64,000 nucleotides of DNA, from NCBI GenBank assembly GCA_035361075.1, contig DAOSBX010000002.1:95721-159720 (forward strand), written 5' to 3'. How positions within the stretch are numbered: position 1 is the stretch's first letter; each line of letters opens with the position of its first letter. The notes beneath the pieces are model-generated. The model worked only from the letters and a program-made list of their open reading frames with translations. It did no database searches and had not been told where the DNA came from. This DNA is from Candidatus Hydrogenedens sp. (GTDB taxonomy: Bacteria > Hydrogenedentota > Hydrogenedentia > Hydrogenedentales > Hydrogenedentaceae). Made by a program: the position numbers and the translations under genes. Positions 1-8,605 of the stretch are shown here, in pieces.

Positions 1-489
1 GTCCAATCATTAAAACTTTTTGTAAGAAAAGATATAGTTGCACCTCTAAAAATTTACAGTCTGGATAAAATAATTAAAGATGCAATTGAATTAACACAAC
101 CCAAAATAGAAAAAATAAAAGCAGATTTAAAATATAACAATAAATGTGTAAATGTAAAAATAAAAGCTGTTCCTACACTCCTTACACAAGTATTCGTAAA
201 TTTATTGAATAATGCAATCGAAGCAGTTGAAAATAAAGAGAACCCTGAAATTACAATCAATGTGGAAGAAAATGAACTAAATATTATTGTAACAGTAGAA
301 GATAACGGAGATGGAATACCAAAAGAGATACAACATAAATTGTTAGAACCATTTTTCACCACAAAAGATAAAGGAACAGGTCTCGGTTTGCCTTTATCAA
401 AAACAATAATAGAAATCCACAGCGGAAATTTAGAATTTGAATCAAATACACAAAGAACTCGATTTTTTGTAAAGATTCCTAAATTATAA
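1..489 (+). CDS. Sensor histidine kinase, C-terminal part (5' truncated by window edge)
   Basis: The reading frame is open from base 1, so the visible 162 codons are the end of a longer protein. They hold the HATPase_c domain of a histidine kinase: an N box (NLLNNAIEA), a G1 box (DNGDGIP), an F-box-like EPFFTT and a G2 box (GTGLGL), in the right order and spacing for ATP binding. The dimerisation/His domain and any sensor lie upstream. A first ATG at 205 is internal and would cut the N box, so it is not the start. The gene is followed after 21 bases by a response-regulator gene, which it presumably phosphorylates. The input signal cannot be told from this fragment. Confidence 0.93.
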   Translation, partial: VQSLKLFVRKDIVAPLKIYSLDKIIKDAIELTQPKIEKIKADLKYNNKCVNVKIKAVPTLLTQVFVNLLNNAIEAVENKENPEITINVEENELNIIVTVEDNGDGIPKEIQHKLLEPFFTTKDKGTGLGLPLSKTIIEIHSGNLEFESNTQRTRFFVKIPKL

Positions 490-510
490 GAAAACAGAAA
501 GGGGGAAAAT

Positions 511-1233
511 ATGAAGGAACACTCTCCAAAAATAATTATCCTTGATGATGAAATCGATTTAACCGAAATGTTATCCATTGAATTGAAGGATAGAGGTTAT
601 GTACCAAAGACTGTTTTTAATCCTAAAGAATTCCTAAAATGTTTCGCTAATGAAATGGCAGATTTGGTCATAATTGATCTGAGGTTACCTGAAATTTTTG
701 GTACAGATATAATTACTATGTTAAAAAATATTAATATAAATATACCTCCGATCATAGTAATAACTGCATATAATGATTATCCAAATTACGTTCTTTACAA
801 TCTCGGAGCAGAGGCTATTATCTATAAGCCTTTTGAACTAAAAATGCTCCTGCATAATGTCGAAAGATTACTGACACCATTACCAGAACGATTCCAAATA
901 AACATAGAGAAAATAACCGATTATGAAGGTTGGATTGAAAATTTAGATTCTAAAGAAATACACGATATATTATTAGGAAGAGGAGGATTTTCCCTTATTT
1001 CAAGTGAACGTTATAGTATTGGGACGACTGTTCGCTTTACTCTCAATTTTCCGCAATTAAATAATCAACAAGGAGAAGGGATAGGTATTATTAGGTGGAA
1101 AATGTCATCACATGAAAGTAAGTTTGTAAATAAATACGGTATAGAATTCGTTAATATAAGTGATATATTACAAAAACACTTGTTAATTTGGATTAACGAA
1201 ACTAAACCGGTACAATATATACCATACGAATAA
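511..1233 (+). CDS. Response regulator: receiver domain fused to a PilZ-like domain
   Basis: Residues about 6-120 form a CheY-like receiver: acidic pair D12-D13, phospho-acceptor D56 in VIIDLRLPE, T85 in VITAY and K106 in YKPF are all present, so it should be phosphorylatable. The C-terminal 100 residues are not a DNA-binding domain. They resemble PilZ, with a GRGGFSLIS segment in place of the usual (D/N)xSxxG, then IIRWKM and YGIEFVNI at the positions where PilZ proteins have VVW and GI.F. The RxxxR arginines that grip c-di-GMP are not visible, so ligand binding is doubtful. GGGGG-type SD (gaaaggggga) precedes the ATG. It lies directly after a histidine kinase gene, forming a two-component pair that probably acts on motility, adhesion or envelope functions by protein contact. 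Confidence 0.85.
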   Translation: MKEHSPKIIILDDEIDLTEMLSIELKDRGYVPKTVFNPKEFLKCFANEMADLVIIDLRLPEIFGTDIITMLKNININIPPIIVITAYNDYPNYVLYNLGAEAIIYKPFELKMLLHNVERLLTPLPERFQINIEKITDYEGWIENLDSKEIHDILLGRGGFSLISSERYSIGTTVRFTLNFPQLNNQQGEGIGIIRWKMSSHESKFVNKYGIEFVNISDILQKHLLIWINETKPVQYIPYE

Positions 1234-1261
1234 AAACTACTTTAAAGAAAAGGAAAAACTT

Positions 1262-1867
1262 ATGAAAAAACTAGTATCAACATTTTTAACCTTCTCTATC
1301 CTCATATTTACTTTAACCCATAATTTGGGTTGTCAAACTTATGGAGAAGCAGCAGGTTTAGGAGCAGCATTAGGTGGTGCAACAGGTGCAATTATAGGAC
1401 ATCAATCTGGACATGCCCTTGAAGGTGCAGCAATTGGTGCTGTTCTCGGCGGAATCACTGGTTTAGTTGCTCATGATATAAAAGCAAGAAGAGCAAAATC
1501 TGCTGAAGAAACAGCAAAAGAATATAATTACCAACCAACCCAAGGAGAAAAATTACTCTTTGAAAGAACAGAAGTATTACCAAATGTTATAACCCCAGGG
1601 AACAAAATAGAAGCAACAATACAGTACGCCCTTTTAGGCACAGGTCCAGGAGGCGTTAATGTTACTGAATCAAGGACCTTATTACAGGGTGAGCGTGTTA
1701 TCGCAGAGCTGTCTTCTTCAACAGTAAATAGAGGAGATGGTACATGGGTTAGTAGTCAAGAATTCAGATTGCCGTCAAATTTAGCCCCAGGACAATATTC
1801 CATACTCACAAGAGTTTCTACAAAATTGTCTTCCATATCAGGCAGTGCGTCTTTTGTAGTGGATTAA
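1262..1867 (+). CDS. Glycine-zipper envelope protein, probable lipoprotein
   Basis: A 201-residue exported protein. Residues 1-23 are a hydrophobic signal segment ending in NLGC (Cys24), a weak lipobox because position -3 is Asn. Residues about 30-70 are a glycine zipper (GAALGGATGAIIG, then GAAIGAVLGGITG) like that in the Rickettsia 17 kDa antigen and YMGG-type proteins, which insert in or span membranes. Residues 110-201 read as a beta-sandwich-like domain (repeated alternating hydrophobics, LPSNLAPGQYSILTRV) resembling those used for protein contacts. It follows the receiver-PilZ gene by 28 bases in the same direction. No enzymatic motif is seen. Confidence 0.7.
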   Translation: MKKLVSTFLTFSILIFTLTHNLGCQTYGEAAGLGAALGGATGAIIGHQSGHALEGAAIGAVLGGITGLVAHDIKARRAKSAEETAKEYNYQPTQGEKLLFERTEVLPNVITPGNKIEATIQYALLGTGPGGVNVTESRTLLQGERVIAELSSSTVNRGDGTWVSSQEFRLPSNLAPGQYSILTRVSTKLSSISGSASFVVD

Positions 1868-1877
1868 TAAGAATAGT

Positions 1878-3176
1878 ATGAAAAGCAATATCAATGTTTT
1901 TATAAGTTTATTCTTGATTTCTATGGGTTTCCAATCTATGTCACATGCAGATATATATGCTGGTATCTCTAAAATCTCCATAAATCCTATACCACATGGG
2001 CTTTCTGTTCAATTGGGTGGTTATGGAGAAAGACAAGGGAAACCAGCATTAGGAACGCATGACGAAACATACGCAAAAGTCCTTGCACTTAAAAATGAAA
2101 GTAACGAATACCTATTTTTAGTAACAGTAGATATATGCCATTTGCCATGGAGTCTTGTTGAACATAGTGTTAAGAAGGCAAGTCTGCCTTATGTAACAAC
2201 AGATAATATTATAATGATGGCAAGTCATACTCACGCAGGACTTGAAGGAATGTCCCTTGATGAACGAAATATTATACAAAACCCAAACATTGGAATATTT
2301 GATGAAAAAGTTTTAGATTTTGTTTCGACACAGATTGCAAAAGCAATTCAAGATTCAATAAAAAATTTGTCTCCTGTCACTTTTGCATCAGGCAGAGTTG
2401 AAACAAAAGGGTTAAATAGAAACAGAAGAAATAGTGAACTCCCAACCGACCCCTATCTCTCCATTTTACGATTCGATAAAGAAGATAAACCATGGGTTAT
2501 TTTTGTCAACTTCACAGCCCATGAAACAATAATGACCCCAAAAGAAATGTACCTATCCGCAGGTTATCCAGGCATTATTCAAAGAACTGTAGAAACGTTT
2601 ATTCCCGACACTGTTTGTATGTTCTCCAACGGTGCTGAAGGTGATGTCGCCCCATTCGGCTATCATGGCGATTCTGCCTGGGAAGCAATGGAAAATTACG
2701 GTCTAACCTTATCTAAAATAGTAATAGACCTCATTGGGCAAATGAAACCCGAACCTATTACTAACTTTAAACACCACGTCTTATGGAAAGAACTACCACC
2801 AACTCAAGTAGCCCCAGACTTCGTTAAAATCGCAGGTGATGAATACAATGTTTCAGAAGAAATGGCAAGTGCAATGGTAAGACAGTTATTTCCACAAAAA
2901 GCACCCTTCCACATATTAATGATTAATGACTCCACAATTATCACATTCCCTGGGGAACCTATTACAGAAATTGGAATGGCAGTAAAACAGCAGTTAATCA
3001 AAAAAGGAATAAAGACACCTATTGTAACATCCTTGACTAACGATTTAATTGGCTATATTTTAACAGAGAAAGAATACCATTTAAGTGGCTATGAAGTTAC
3101 CGCCTCTTTCTATGGACCTAAATTAGGTGATGTTGTCTTAAATACCGCCTTCGAACTTATCGAGAAAATAAAATAA
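1878..3176 (+). CDS. Neutral/alkaline ceramidase-like secreted hydrolase (N-terminal catalytic domain only)
   Basis: Residues 1-24 look like a signal peptide (hydrophobic run ending SHA). The mature part matches the neutral/alkaline non-lysosomal ceramidase family: it opens with a 'YAGISKISINP' style start, then has MASHTHAG (zinc-binding His pair), FVNFTAHETIM, and SNGAEGDVAP, all hallmarks of that zinc amidase fold. At 432 residues it lacks the C-terminal immunoglobulin-like domain of classical ceramidases (about 650 or more residues). Many such short homologues in environmental bacteria have no proven ceramide substrate, so the reaction is best stated as a zinc-dependent hydrolase. Its ATG lies 11 bases after the preceding stop, suggesting co-transcription. 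Confidence 0.82.
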   Translation: MKSNINVFISLFLISMGFQSMSHADIYAGISKISINPIPHGLSVQLGGYGERQGKPALGTHDETYAKVLALKNESNEYLFLVTVDICHLPWSLVEHSVKKASLPYVTTDNIIMMASHTHAGLEGMSLDERNIIQNPNIGIFDEKVLDFVSTQIAKAIQDSIKNLSPVTFASGRVETKGLNRNRRNSELPTDPYLSILRFDKEDKPWVIFVNFTAHETIMTPKEMYLSAGYPGIIQRTVETFIPDTVCMFSNGAEGDVAPFGYHGDSAWEAMENYGLTLSKIVIDLIGQMKPEPITNFKHHVLWKELPPTQVAPDFVKIAGDEYNVSEEMASAMVRQLFPQKAPFHILMINDSTIITFPGEPITEIGMAVKQQLIKKGIKTPIVTSLTNDLIGYILTEKEYHLSGYEVTASFYGPKLGDVVLNTAFELIEKIK

Positions 3177-3207
3177 GTACATAGAAAAACAATTTTCCTC
3201 TGCTTTT

Positions 3208-4299
3208 CTATCCATGTGTGCGGACAAATTCTTCCATAAATTGGCTTAATGCTTCACACCCCTCATACGGCATTGCGTTATAAATAGAAGCACGACAACC
3301 ACCCACTGAACGATGCCCTTTTAGTCCATGGAACCCTTCTTTAGTAGCGTTAGCTATAAATTCCTTTTCTAATGCCTCATCAGGCAAGCGGAACGTCACA
3401 TTCATTCGTGAACGAGACTCTTTCTGGGCATGTCCTTTATAAAATCCCGTATGTTTATCAATCACATCATACAAAACCTGTGCTTTCTTCTTATTTATCT
3501 CTTCCATTTTTTCCAAGCCACCAATATCCTCTAATAACCACTTCAAAACAAGACCTATAATGTAAATACTCCATGTCGAAGGGGTATTATACAGTGAATT
3601 ATTCTCCACCATCAGCCGATAATCTAACAGCGAAGGAAGTTTTTCTGGTACCAAAGGTAATAGGTCCTCACGAATAATCACCACGGCTATACCCGAAGGT
3701 CCTACATTCTTCTGAGCACCCGCATATATCAATGAATATTTTGTAATATCAATAGGACGAGATAAAAAGTCAGAAGACGCATCGCAGAATAAAGGCTTTT
3801 CACCTACGTCTGGCTCATTAAAAAATTCTATTCCCTGAATTGTTTCATTTGAAGTAAAGTGCACATATTTAGCATCTGTAGAAATACTTATCTCTGAAGA
3901 TAAGGGTATTCGCACATAATTCTCAGCCTTTCCAGACCATGCTTCCCTCACAGTACCATGCTTTTTAGCTTCTCCCATCGCCTTAGAAGCCCATGAACCC
4001 GTATTTATATAATCTGCCGTCCCACCATTTAGAAAATTCATCGCTAACATTGAAAATTGCATCGTCGCACCACCCGGAGTAAATATAACTTTATATGTGT
4101 CAGGCATATTTAACAATTTTTTTAAACAATTTTTAGCATTTTCAAGTATCTCATCAAAAGTCTTTGAGCGATGACTTATCTCCATTATTGACGCTCCAGC
4201 CCCAGGATAGACAAGCAATTCTTCCTGTGCTTTCAACAATACTGGTTCAGGTAACATAGATGGTCCAGCAGAAAAATTAAAAACACGTCCCTCTAACAT
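3208..4299 (-). CDS. serC: Phosphoserine aminotransferase
   Basis: A 363-residue PLP enzyme that converts 3-phosphohydroxypyruvate and glutamate to phosphoserine and 2-oxoglutarate (serine synthesis; also pyridoxal synthesis). It begins with the family signature FNFSAGPSMLPEPVL, contains FTPGGATMQF and SNETIQGIEF (phosphate and cofactor contacts), the PLP lysine in YAGAQKNVGPSG, and GHRSVGGCRASIYNAM near the end. The length is normal for SerC. The ATG has an AAGGA SD. It is convergent with the ceramidase-like gene and divergent from the SpoU methyltransferase gene. Serine is the precursor of cysteine, so it links with the sulfate uptake and bacillithiol genes elsewhere in the window. Confidence 0.95.
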   Translation of the reverse strand: MLEGRVFNFSAGPSMLPEPVLLKAQEELLVYPGAGASIMEISHRSKTFDEILENAKNCLKKLLNMPDTYKVIFTPGGATMQFSMLAMNFLNGGTADYINTGSWASKAMGEAKKHGTVREAWSGKAENYVRIPLSSEISISTDAKYVHFTSNETIQGIEFFNEPDVGEKPLFCDASSDFLSRPIDITKYSLIYAGAQKNVGPSGIAVVIIREDLLPLVPEKLPSLLDYRLMVENNSLYNTPSTWSIYIIGLVLKWLLEDIGGLEKMEEINKKKAQVLYDVIDKHTGFYKGHAQKESRSRMNVTFRLPDEALEKEFIANATKEGFHGLKGHRSVGGCRASIYNAMPYEGCEALSQFMEEFVRTHG

Positions 4300-4442
4300 A
4301 ATCTAATCCTTATTAAGTTAAAGTTGAATTGGATATATATGAAATAGAAAAACGATTTTGAGTAGAATAACGCCCAATATCTATAATTTCAATAATTATA
4401 TCATATCTGTTTTTCAAATTTAAAAATAAAAAGTAAAATACT

Positions 4443-5009
4443 ATGGATGACCTAAATCAATACAAAAGAGAACCCGTTCCATATATTCCACAAGAACCCT
4501 TCTATAAGGGAGTAGATATTGATTCCTTAACTCCAATAACAAGAAATCCAATTCATGTAGTTTTAGATAACCTCAGAAGTGCATACAATGTAGGTTCAAT
4601 ATTTAGAACTAGTGATGCTGGTGCGGTAGAACACATATATCTTTGTGGCATGTCAGCCCACCCACCCCATAAAAAAATAGAAAAAACTGCATTAGGAGCC
4701 CACGAATATATCCCATGGAGTTATTATGAAAGGACGAAAGACTGTATCCTTCATATAAAAGAAAAAGAAATCCCCATTGCATCTATTGAAATAACAGAAA
4801 ATTCCACTTCCTACTTCGACTTTAACTGGCCCAAACCTGTTGCTATCGTTTTTGGAAATGAAGTATTAGGTGTTCAGGAAAAAGTATTAAAAATGTCTGA
4901 TTATATTATTCATATACCTATGTTTGGTTATAAAAATACAATAAATGTTTCCACCACATTTGGTATCATTCTTTATGATATTTTGCATAAATGGGGAAGA
5001 AAAACTTAA
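4443..5009 (+). CDS. SpoU/TrmH-family RNA 2'-O-methyltransferase
   Basis: A 188-residue SPOUT methyltransferase. Motif 1 is LDNLRSAYNVGSIFRTSDA (the Asn/Arg-rich start with the catalytic Arg), motif 2 is AIVFGNEVLGV, motif 3 is IPMFGYKNTINVSTTFGIIL, where the trefoil knot binds S-adenosylmethionine. These are diagnostic for SpoU proteins that methylate ribose in tRNA or rRNA. A 35-residue N-terminal extension has no recognised domain. The RNA target cannot be decided from the sequence. SD is weak (AT-rich leader), and the 3' end overlaps the convergent oxidoreductase gene by 4 bases. Confidence 0.9.
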   Translation: MDDLNQYKREPVPYIPQEPFYKGVDIDSLTPITRNPIHVVLDNLRSAYNVGSIFRTSDAGAVEHIYLCGMSAHPPHKKIEKTALGAHEYIPWSYYERTKDCILHIKEKEIPIASIEITENSTSYFDFNWPKPVAIVFGNEVLGVQEKVLKMSDYIIHIPMFGYKNTINVSTTFGIILYDILHKWGRKT

Positions 5010-6004
5010 ATTTTCTCTTTTTTAATGTTCACCCGTTTCCCTGTATTCGCAGATTCGTAAGCAAATACAGTAACTTCTACCGACCTCAAACCATCCAAAC
5101 CTGTTGAAATAGGGTCACGTCTTTCTTGAATTGATTTAACAAAATCACTTATTAAACCCATATCGGGATTATCACCCCAAAAAGCCCATTCTGTCTTCAT
5201 AGCAAAATCACTGTAAACGTTTAATTTCTGATTAAAAGCATCGACATACAAGACCCCTTTGGTGCCTACAAATTCTAATGTCACATCACCCCAGGTCGGA
5301 AAACTCTTCGGTCTACTCCAACTTGCGATGTGAGATACCTGAATCCCACCTTCCATCTCTAATTGTAAGCAACCAATATCATCCGTGGTTAATGTTTTTT
5401 TATGAACCTGATTGCCCAGTTCACAATATACGGACTTAAATTCCTTTCCTGTTATCCAACGAAGAATATCAGCCACATGCACAGTATGATCCATCGTTGC
5501 TCCACCACCAGAAAGGCTAATATCACCAAACCAACCACCAGGGTAAAAACCATTATTTGTGCAAGATATTGACAAAATAGTTCCCAATTTACCCGATTCG
5601 ATATACTCTTTTGCCCTTATAATTGGGGCTAAAAATTTACATGGGAACGCAATACCTAAACCGACACCTTCTTCTCTACATGTTTTTATCATCATCTTAG
5701 CATCTTCTATTGTTGTAGCAAGTGGCTTCTCACAAAGTATCCACTTCTTGGCTTCTCCTGCTTTTATTACCATCGGCTTATGATTTACATTTTCAGATGT
5801 AATTACAACTCCATCAGTAGGCAGACTTAAAAATTCATCCATACTCTCTACAAATTTTGTATTATATTTTTGAGCCGCATCTTTACCTCTTTCTACATCG
5901 TCATCCCAAATAGCTGTTAATTCAACATCAGGCAAAGAACATAAACAATGGGCATAACTATATGCATGTAAGTGAGCAAAACTCATAATCCCTACTTTAA
6001 TCAT
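5006..6004 (-). CDS. Gfo/Idh/MocA family oxidoreductase
   Basis: An NAD(P)-dependent sugar- or inositol-type dehydrogenase of 332 residues. The N-terminal Rossmann domain starts VGIMSFAHLHAYSYA, has the strand ending in WDDD that holds the adenosine ribose, and the family motif CEKPLA; the C-terminal alpha/beta domain holds GGWFGDISLSGGGATMDHTVHVADIL. In this family a Lys (CEKP) and a downstream His (HTVH) serve catalysis. Start chosen at 6004 because GGAGGG lies 6 bases upstream; a longer frame to 6064 would run through the upstream gene. The typical GxGxxG is changed to SFAHLH. Thirteen bases separate it from the paralogous upstream gene. Substrate unknown. Confidence 0.88.
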   Translation of the reverse strand: MIKVGIMSFAHLHAYSYAHCLCSLPDVELTAIWDDDVERGKDAAQKYNTKFVESMDEFLSLPTDGVVITSENVNHKPMVIKAGEAKKWILCEKPLATTIEDAKMMIKTCREEGVGLGIAFPCKFLAPIIRAKEYIESGKLGTILSISCTNNGFYPGGWFGDISLSGGGATMDHTVHVADILRWITGKEFKSVYCELGNQVHKKTLTTDDIGCLQLEMEGGIQVSHIASWSRPKSFPTWGDVTLEFVGTKGVLYVDAFNQKLNVYSDFAMKTEWAFWGDNPDMGLISDFVKSIQERRDPISTGLDGLRSVEVTVFAYESANTGKRVNIKKEKI

Positions 6005-6017
6005 TTTTAATCCCTCC

Positions 6018-6983
6018 TTATAATGAAATAGGTTGCTTAGTTTTTGCTGAACGGAGGCACGCACTAACTATCTCAACAGCCTTCAAACCATCATTTGGCT
6101 GAACTTTTGGTGTCTTATCATTTTGTATCCAATCGATAAAATCTTCCCATTCCTTTTGATAAGGACTTTTAATAACAGGACTTTCTGGGACGATAGTGCC
6201 AGATATCTTGCCTTGCTGTCTCTGATGTAATTCTAATGCATTTTCCATATTGTCATAATAAATGAGACCATCACTCCCACAAACCTCAACTTTCACCCGA
6301 AAACCCGATGGGTGTGCCCATGTCCCTATTACGAGTGCTAAAATGCCATTTTTCATCCGTACCGTAATTTGGGAATAATCTAAGGGAGCACATTTTTTAT
6401 CAATCAAGTTTTGACAAAATACTGTTTTGACCTCACCAAATACATATCGCAACCAATCTAAGTCGTGAATAAGGCAATCAAATGTAACACCACCACTTAA
6501 TTTGAAATCACTAAACCAACCTTTAGGTGACATTCCACCACGATACATCTTAACAAAACCAACGTCACCAATTTTTCCAGATTTAATTTGTTCCTGAATA
6601 GCCTCAAACTCATGAAAGTACCGAACTACATGACCAACAAATAATTTCACACCTTTTTTCTCAGCCTTATTTACAATTTTTTTACATTCCTCAGTAGTCC
6701 TACATAGTGGCTTCTCGCAAAATATATACTTTCCTTTTTTTATTGCTAAATCGAGAATAGGATAATGATATGGAGTTGGTGTTGTTATTACTACAATATC
6801 GACATTCTTACTTTGCACCAAATCTTCCCAATTTTTTACATGCTTTGCCTTAAATTCTTTAGCCATGTCTTTAGCTATTCGGCTTACACTGTCCGCACAC
6901 TGGACGACTTCCAATCCGCAGTTTTTAGCCATAGTAGCATGGAGACGTCCCATCGTCCCACATCCAATAATCCCTACTTTCAT
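6018..6983 (-). CDS. Gfo/Idh/MocA family oxidoreductase
   Basis: A 321-residue NAD(P)-dependent oxidoreductase of the same family as the downstream gene but clearly distinct in sequence. It has a canonical Rossmann motif (VGIIGCGTMGRLHA), TTPTPYHYP, the CEKPLCR motif and SGGVTFDCLIHDLDWLRYVFG with the conserved His. Start set at 6983, where the reverse strand reads a GGAGG SD 9 bases upstream; the frame continues through the tRNA-Ser gene but that part cannot be coding. It is the first gene of a two-gene operon. Possible substrates are sugars, sugar acids or inositols; nothing in the sequence decides. Confidence 0.88.
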   Translation of the reverse strand: MKVGIIGCGTMGRLHATMAKNCGLEVVQCADSVSRIAKDMAKEFKAKHVKNWEDLVQSKNVDIVVITTPTPYHYPILDLAIKKGKYIFCEKPLCRTTEECKKIVNKAEKKGVKLFVGHVVRYFHEFEAIQEQIKSGKIGDVGFVKMYRGGMSPKGWFSDFKLSGGVTFDCLIHDLDWLRYVFGEVKTVFCQNLIDKKCAPLDYSQITVRMKNGILALVIGTWAHPSGFRVKVEVCGSDGLIYYDNMENALELHQRQQGKISGTIVPESPVIKSPYQKEWEDFIDWIQNDKTPKVQPNDGLKAVEIVSACLRSAKTKQPISL

Positions 6984-7013
6984 AATAAAATCCTCCAGGT
7001 TTAAATAATATAA

Positions 7014-7097
7014 TGGCGGAGGGTGAGGGACTCGAACCCTCAAGCCCGAAGGCGCCGGTTTTCAAGACCGGTGGATTACCGATTATCCTAACCCTCC
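7014..7097 (-). tRNA. tRNA-Ser (anticodon UGA)
   Basis: Folds as a class II tRNA on the reverse strand: acceptor GGAGGGT/ACCCTCC, D stem GGAT/ATCC, anticodon stem CCGGT/ACCGG with loop CTTGAAA (anticodon TGA, reads UCA), a long variable arm with a GCC-TTC-GGGC hairpin typical of tRNA-Ser, and T stem GAGGG/CCCTC with loop TTCGAGT. The discriminator base is G, as expected for serine, and the terminal CCA is encoded. It sits about 30 bases upstream of the oxidoreductase pair. Confidence 0.96.
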
Positions 7098-7157
7098 GCA
7101 TCTTTTCTGTGATTATATATATACATAAAATTAACGATTAGTTTCAAATATAATCAA

Positions 7158-7454
7158 CTATGACAACGACTTCATAATCTCATCTAACAAAAAAGGAATA
7201 TCCTCTTCCTTGACATAACTATACCAAATACCTTCTGGATAAACCATAATATTGGGTCCATGTTCACACTGACCAAGACAACCTGTTCTTGAAACACGAA
7301 TAACATCTTTTAAGTTTTTATCACGAATAGATTGTTTTAACTTAACTACAAATTCATCGCTTTTATGGACACCACAACAGGGTTTCGTATTATCGTCCTT
7401 TTTGTTCGTACAAACAAAAATTGTTTTCTTATAGGGAATCGGTTGTTTTCGCAT
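7158..7454 (-). CDS. Thioredoxin-like [2Fe-2S] ferredoxin
   Basis: A 98-residue protein of the thioredoxin-fold ferredoxin family. Cys15 and Cys26/Cys27 (FVCT..., KPCCG) and Cys59 and Cys63 (GCLGQC) match the pattern of four ligands to a [2Fe-2S] cluster. The tail HGPNIMVYPEGIWY is the typical C-terminal strand of this fold, as in NuoE C-terminal domains. Start chosen at ATG 7454 with a GAAGGG SD 7 bases upstream; an in-frame TTG at 7460 is too close to that SD. It is monocistronic, divergent from the alcohol dehydrogenase. The redox partner is unknown. Confidence 0.9.
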   Translation of the reverse strand: MRKQPIPYKKTIFVCTNKKDDNTKPCCGVHKSDEFVVKLKQSIRDKNLKDVIRVSRTGCLGQCEHGPNIMVYPEGIWYSYVKEEDIPFLLDEIMKSLS

Positions 7455-7540
7455 ATTCAATCCCTTCTTTTGTATATGTAAATTAATTATATTTATTATA
7501 TAAAATTATTAAGGAATTTAGATATTAGGGAAACAGAAAA

Positions 7541-8539
7541 ATGAAAGTAATGGCTTTATATCAACAAGCCCCTATTCAAACACACCCTCTAATTATAGAA
7601 GATTGGGATATTCCAAAACCAAAGGAAAAAGAACTCCTTATTAAAATAAATTGTTGTGCTATTTGTAGGACAGACCTACATATTATAGAAGGTGAATTAC
7701 CTTTAGTAGTATCTCCAATTATTCCTGGCCACCAAATTGTGGGAACTGTCATCGAAATAGGAACACAATGCACAAAATATAAAGTAGGCGATAAGGTCGG
7801 AATAGCATGGTTAAGAATGACCTGTGGCACATGCGATTTCTGTAAGATAGGATTGGAAAACTTATGTAAAGATAGCTTATATACAGGTTATCATCAACAT
7901 GGAGGCTATGCTGAATATACAGTAGTAAATGAAGACTTTGCATATGCCCTTCCAAAAAATTTAGATGACCCCAAAATAGCACCTCTTTTATGTGCGGGTA
8001 TTATAGGTTTCCGTGCATGGAAAAAGACAGAACTAAGGAAAAAGAATGTACTGGCTATATATGGTTTCGGTGCTTCCGCTCATATCATATTACAGATAGC
8101 AAAAGCCAAAGGAGTCACTGTATTTGTTGTTAGTCAAAGGAAAAACCACCAAGAATTAGCAATACAATTAGGTGCGGATTGGGCAGGAAGTAACCCCTCT
8201 GAACTTCCAGAATTGCCAGATGCAAGTATCATCTTTGCCCCTAATGGAAATCTAATTCCAACTGCTTTAGAATATTTGAAAAAAGGTGGCCGTCTTGTTT
8301 TAGCAGGTATCTATATGTCTGATACACCACCTCTTAATTACGAAAGACACATATTTTACGAAAAACATATATTATCTGTAACTTCAAATACACGAGTAGA
8401 TGGACAAGAATTGTTAAAAGAAGCCATAAATGTAAAAGTAAAAACGCATGTTGAATTAACACCATTAAAAGAAGTAAACGAATTGCTCCAAAAATTAAAA
8501 GAAAATAAAATTAATGGTAGTGGTGTAGTTGTAATGTAA
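7541..8539 (+). CDS. Zinc-dependent alcohol dehydrogenase (MDR family)
   Basis: A 332-residue medium-chain dehydrogenase. Catalytic zinc ligands are in CAICRTDLH and in the PGHQIVG motif; four structural-zinc cysteines appear as CGTCDFCKIGLENLC. The NAD-binding segment (LAIYGFGASAHIILQIAKAKG) has GFGAS in place of GxGxxG. The combination is that of bacterial AdhA-type enzymes acting on simple alcohols or aldehydes. It precedes rhamnulokinase in the same direction with a 66-base gap; since rhamnose breakdown yields lactaldehyde, reduction or oxidation of that product is a reasonable guess, but not shown by the sequence. Confidence 0.9.
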   Translation: MKVMALYQQAPIQTHPLIIEDWDIPKPKEKELLIKINCCAICRTDLHIIEGELPLVVSPIIPGHQIVGTVIEIGTQCTKYKVGDKVGIAWLRMTCGTCDFCKIGLENLCKDSLYTGYHQHGGYAEYTVVNEDFAYALPKNLDDPKIAPLLCAGIIGFRAWKKTELRKKNVLAIYGFGASAHIILQIAKAKGVTVFVVSQRKNHQELAIQLGADWAGSNPSELPELPDASIIFAPNGNLIPTALEYLKKGGRLVLAGIYMSDTPPLNYERHIFYEKHILSVTSNTRVDGQELLKEAINVKVKTHVELTPLKEVNELLQKLKENKINGSGVVVM

Positions 8540-8605
8540 GATAATTATAAATAAAATAAAGAAGATAAATTATAGATAAGAACTAATTAATGAAAGGATA
8601 CAAAT

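Noticed and set aside
3180..3222. Possible bidirectional terminator between the ceramidase-like gene and serC
   Set aside because: The stem TAGAAAA/TTTTCTA is short with a 16-base loop and no clean T-run.
6004..6064. Longer start (MRASVQQ...) for the downstream Gfo/Idh/MocA gene
   Set aside because: The extension would overlap the end of the upstream gene and has no SD; GGAGGG stands right before the ATG at 6004.
6983..7043. N-terminal extension of the upstream Gfo/Idh/MocA gene
   Set aside because: It would be read from the tRNA-Ser sequence; the SD and Rossmann start fit ATG 6983.
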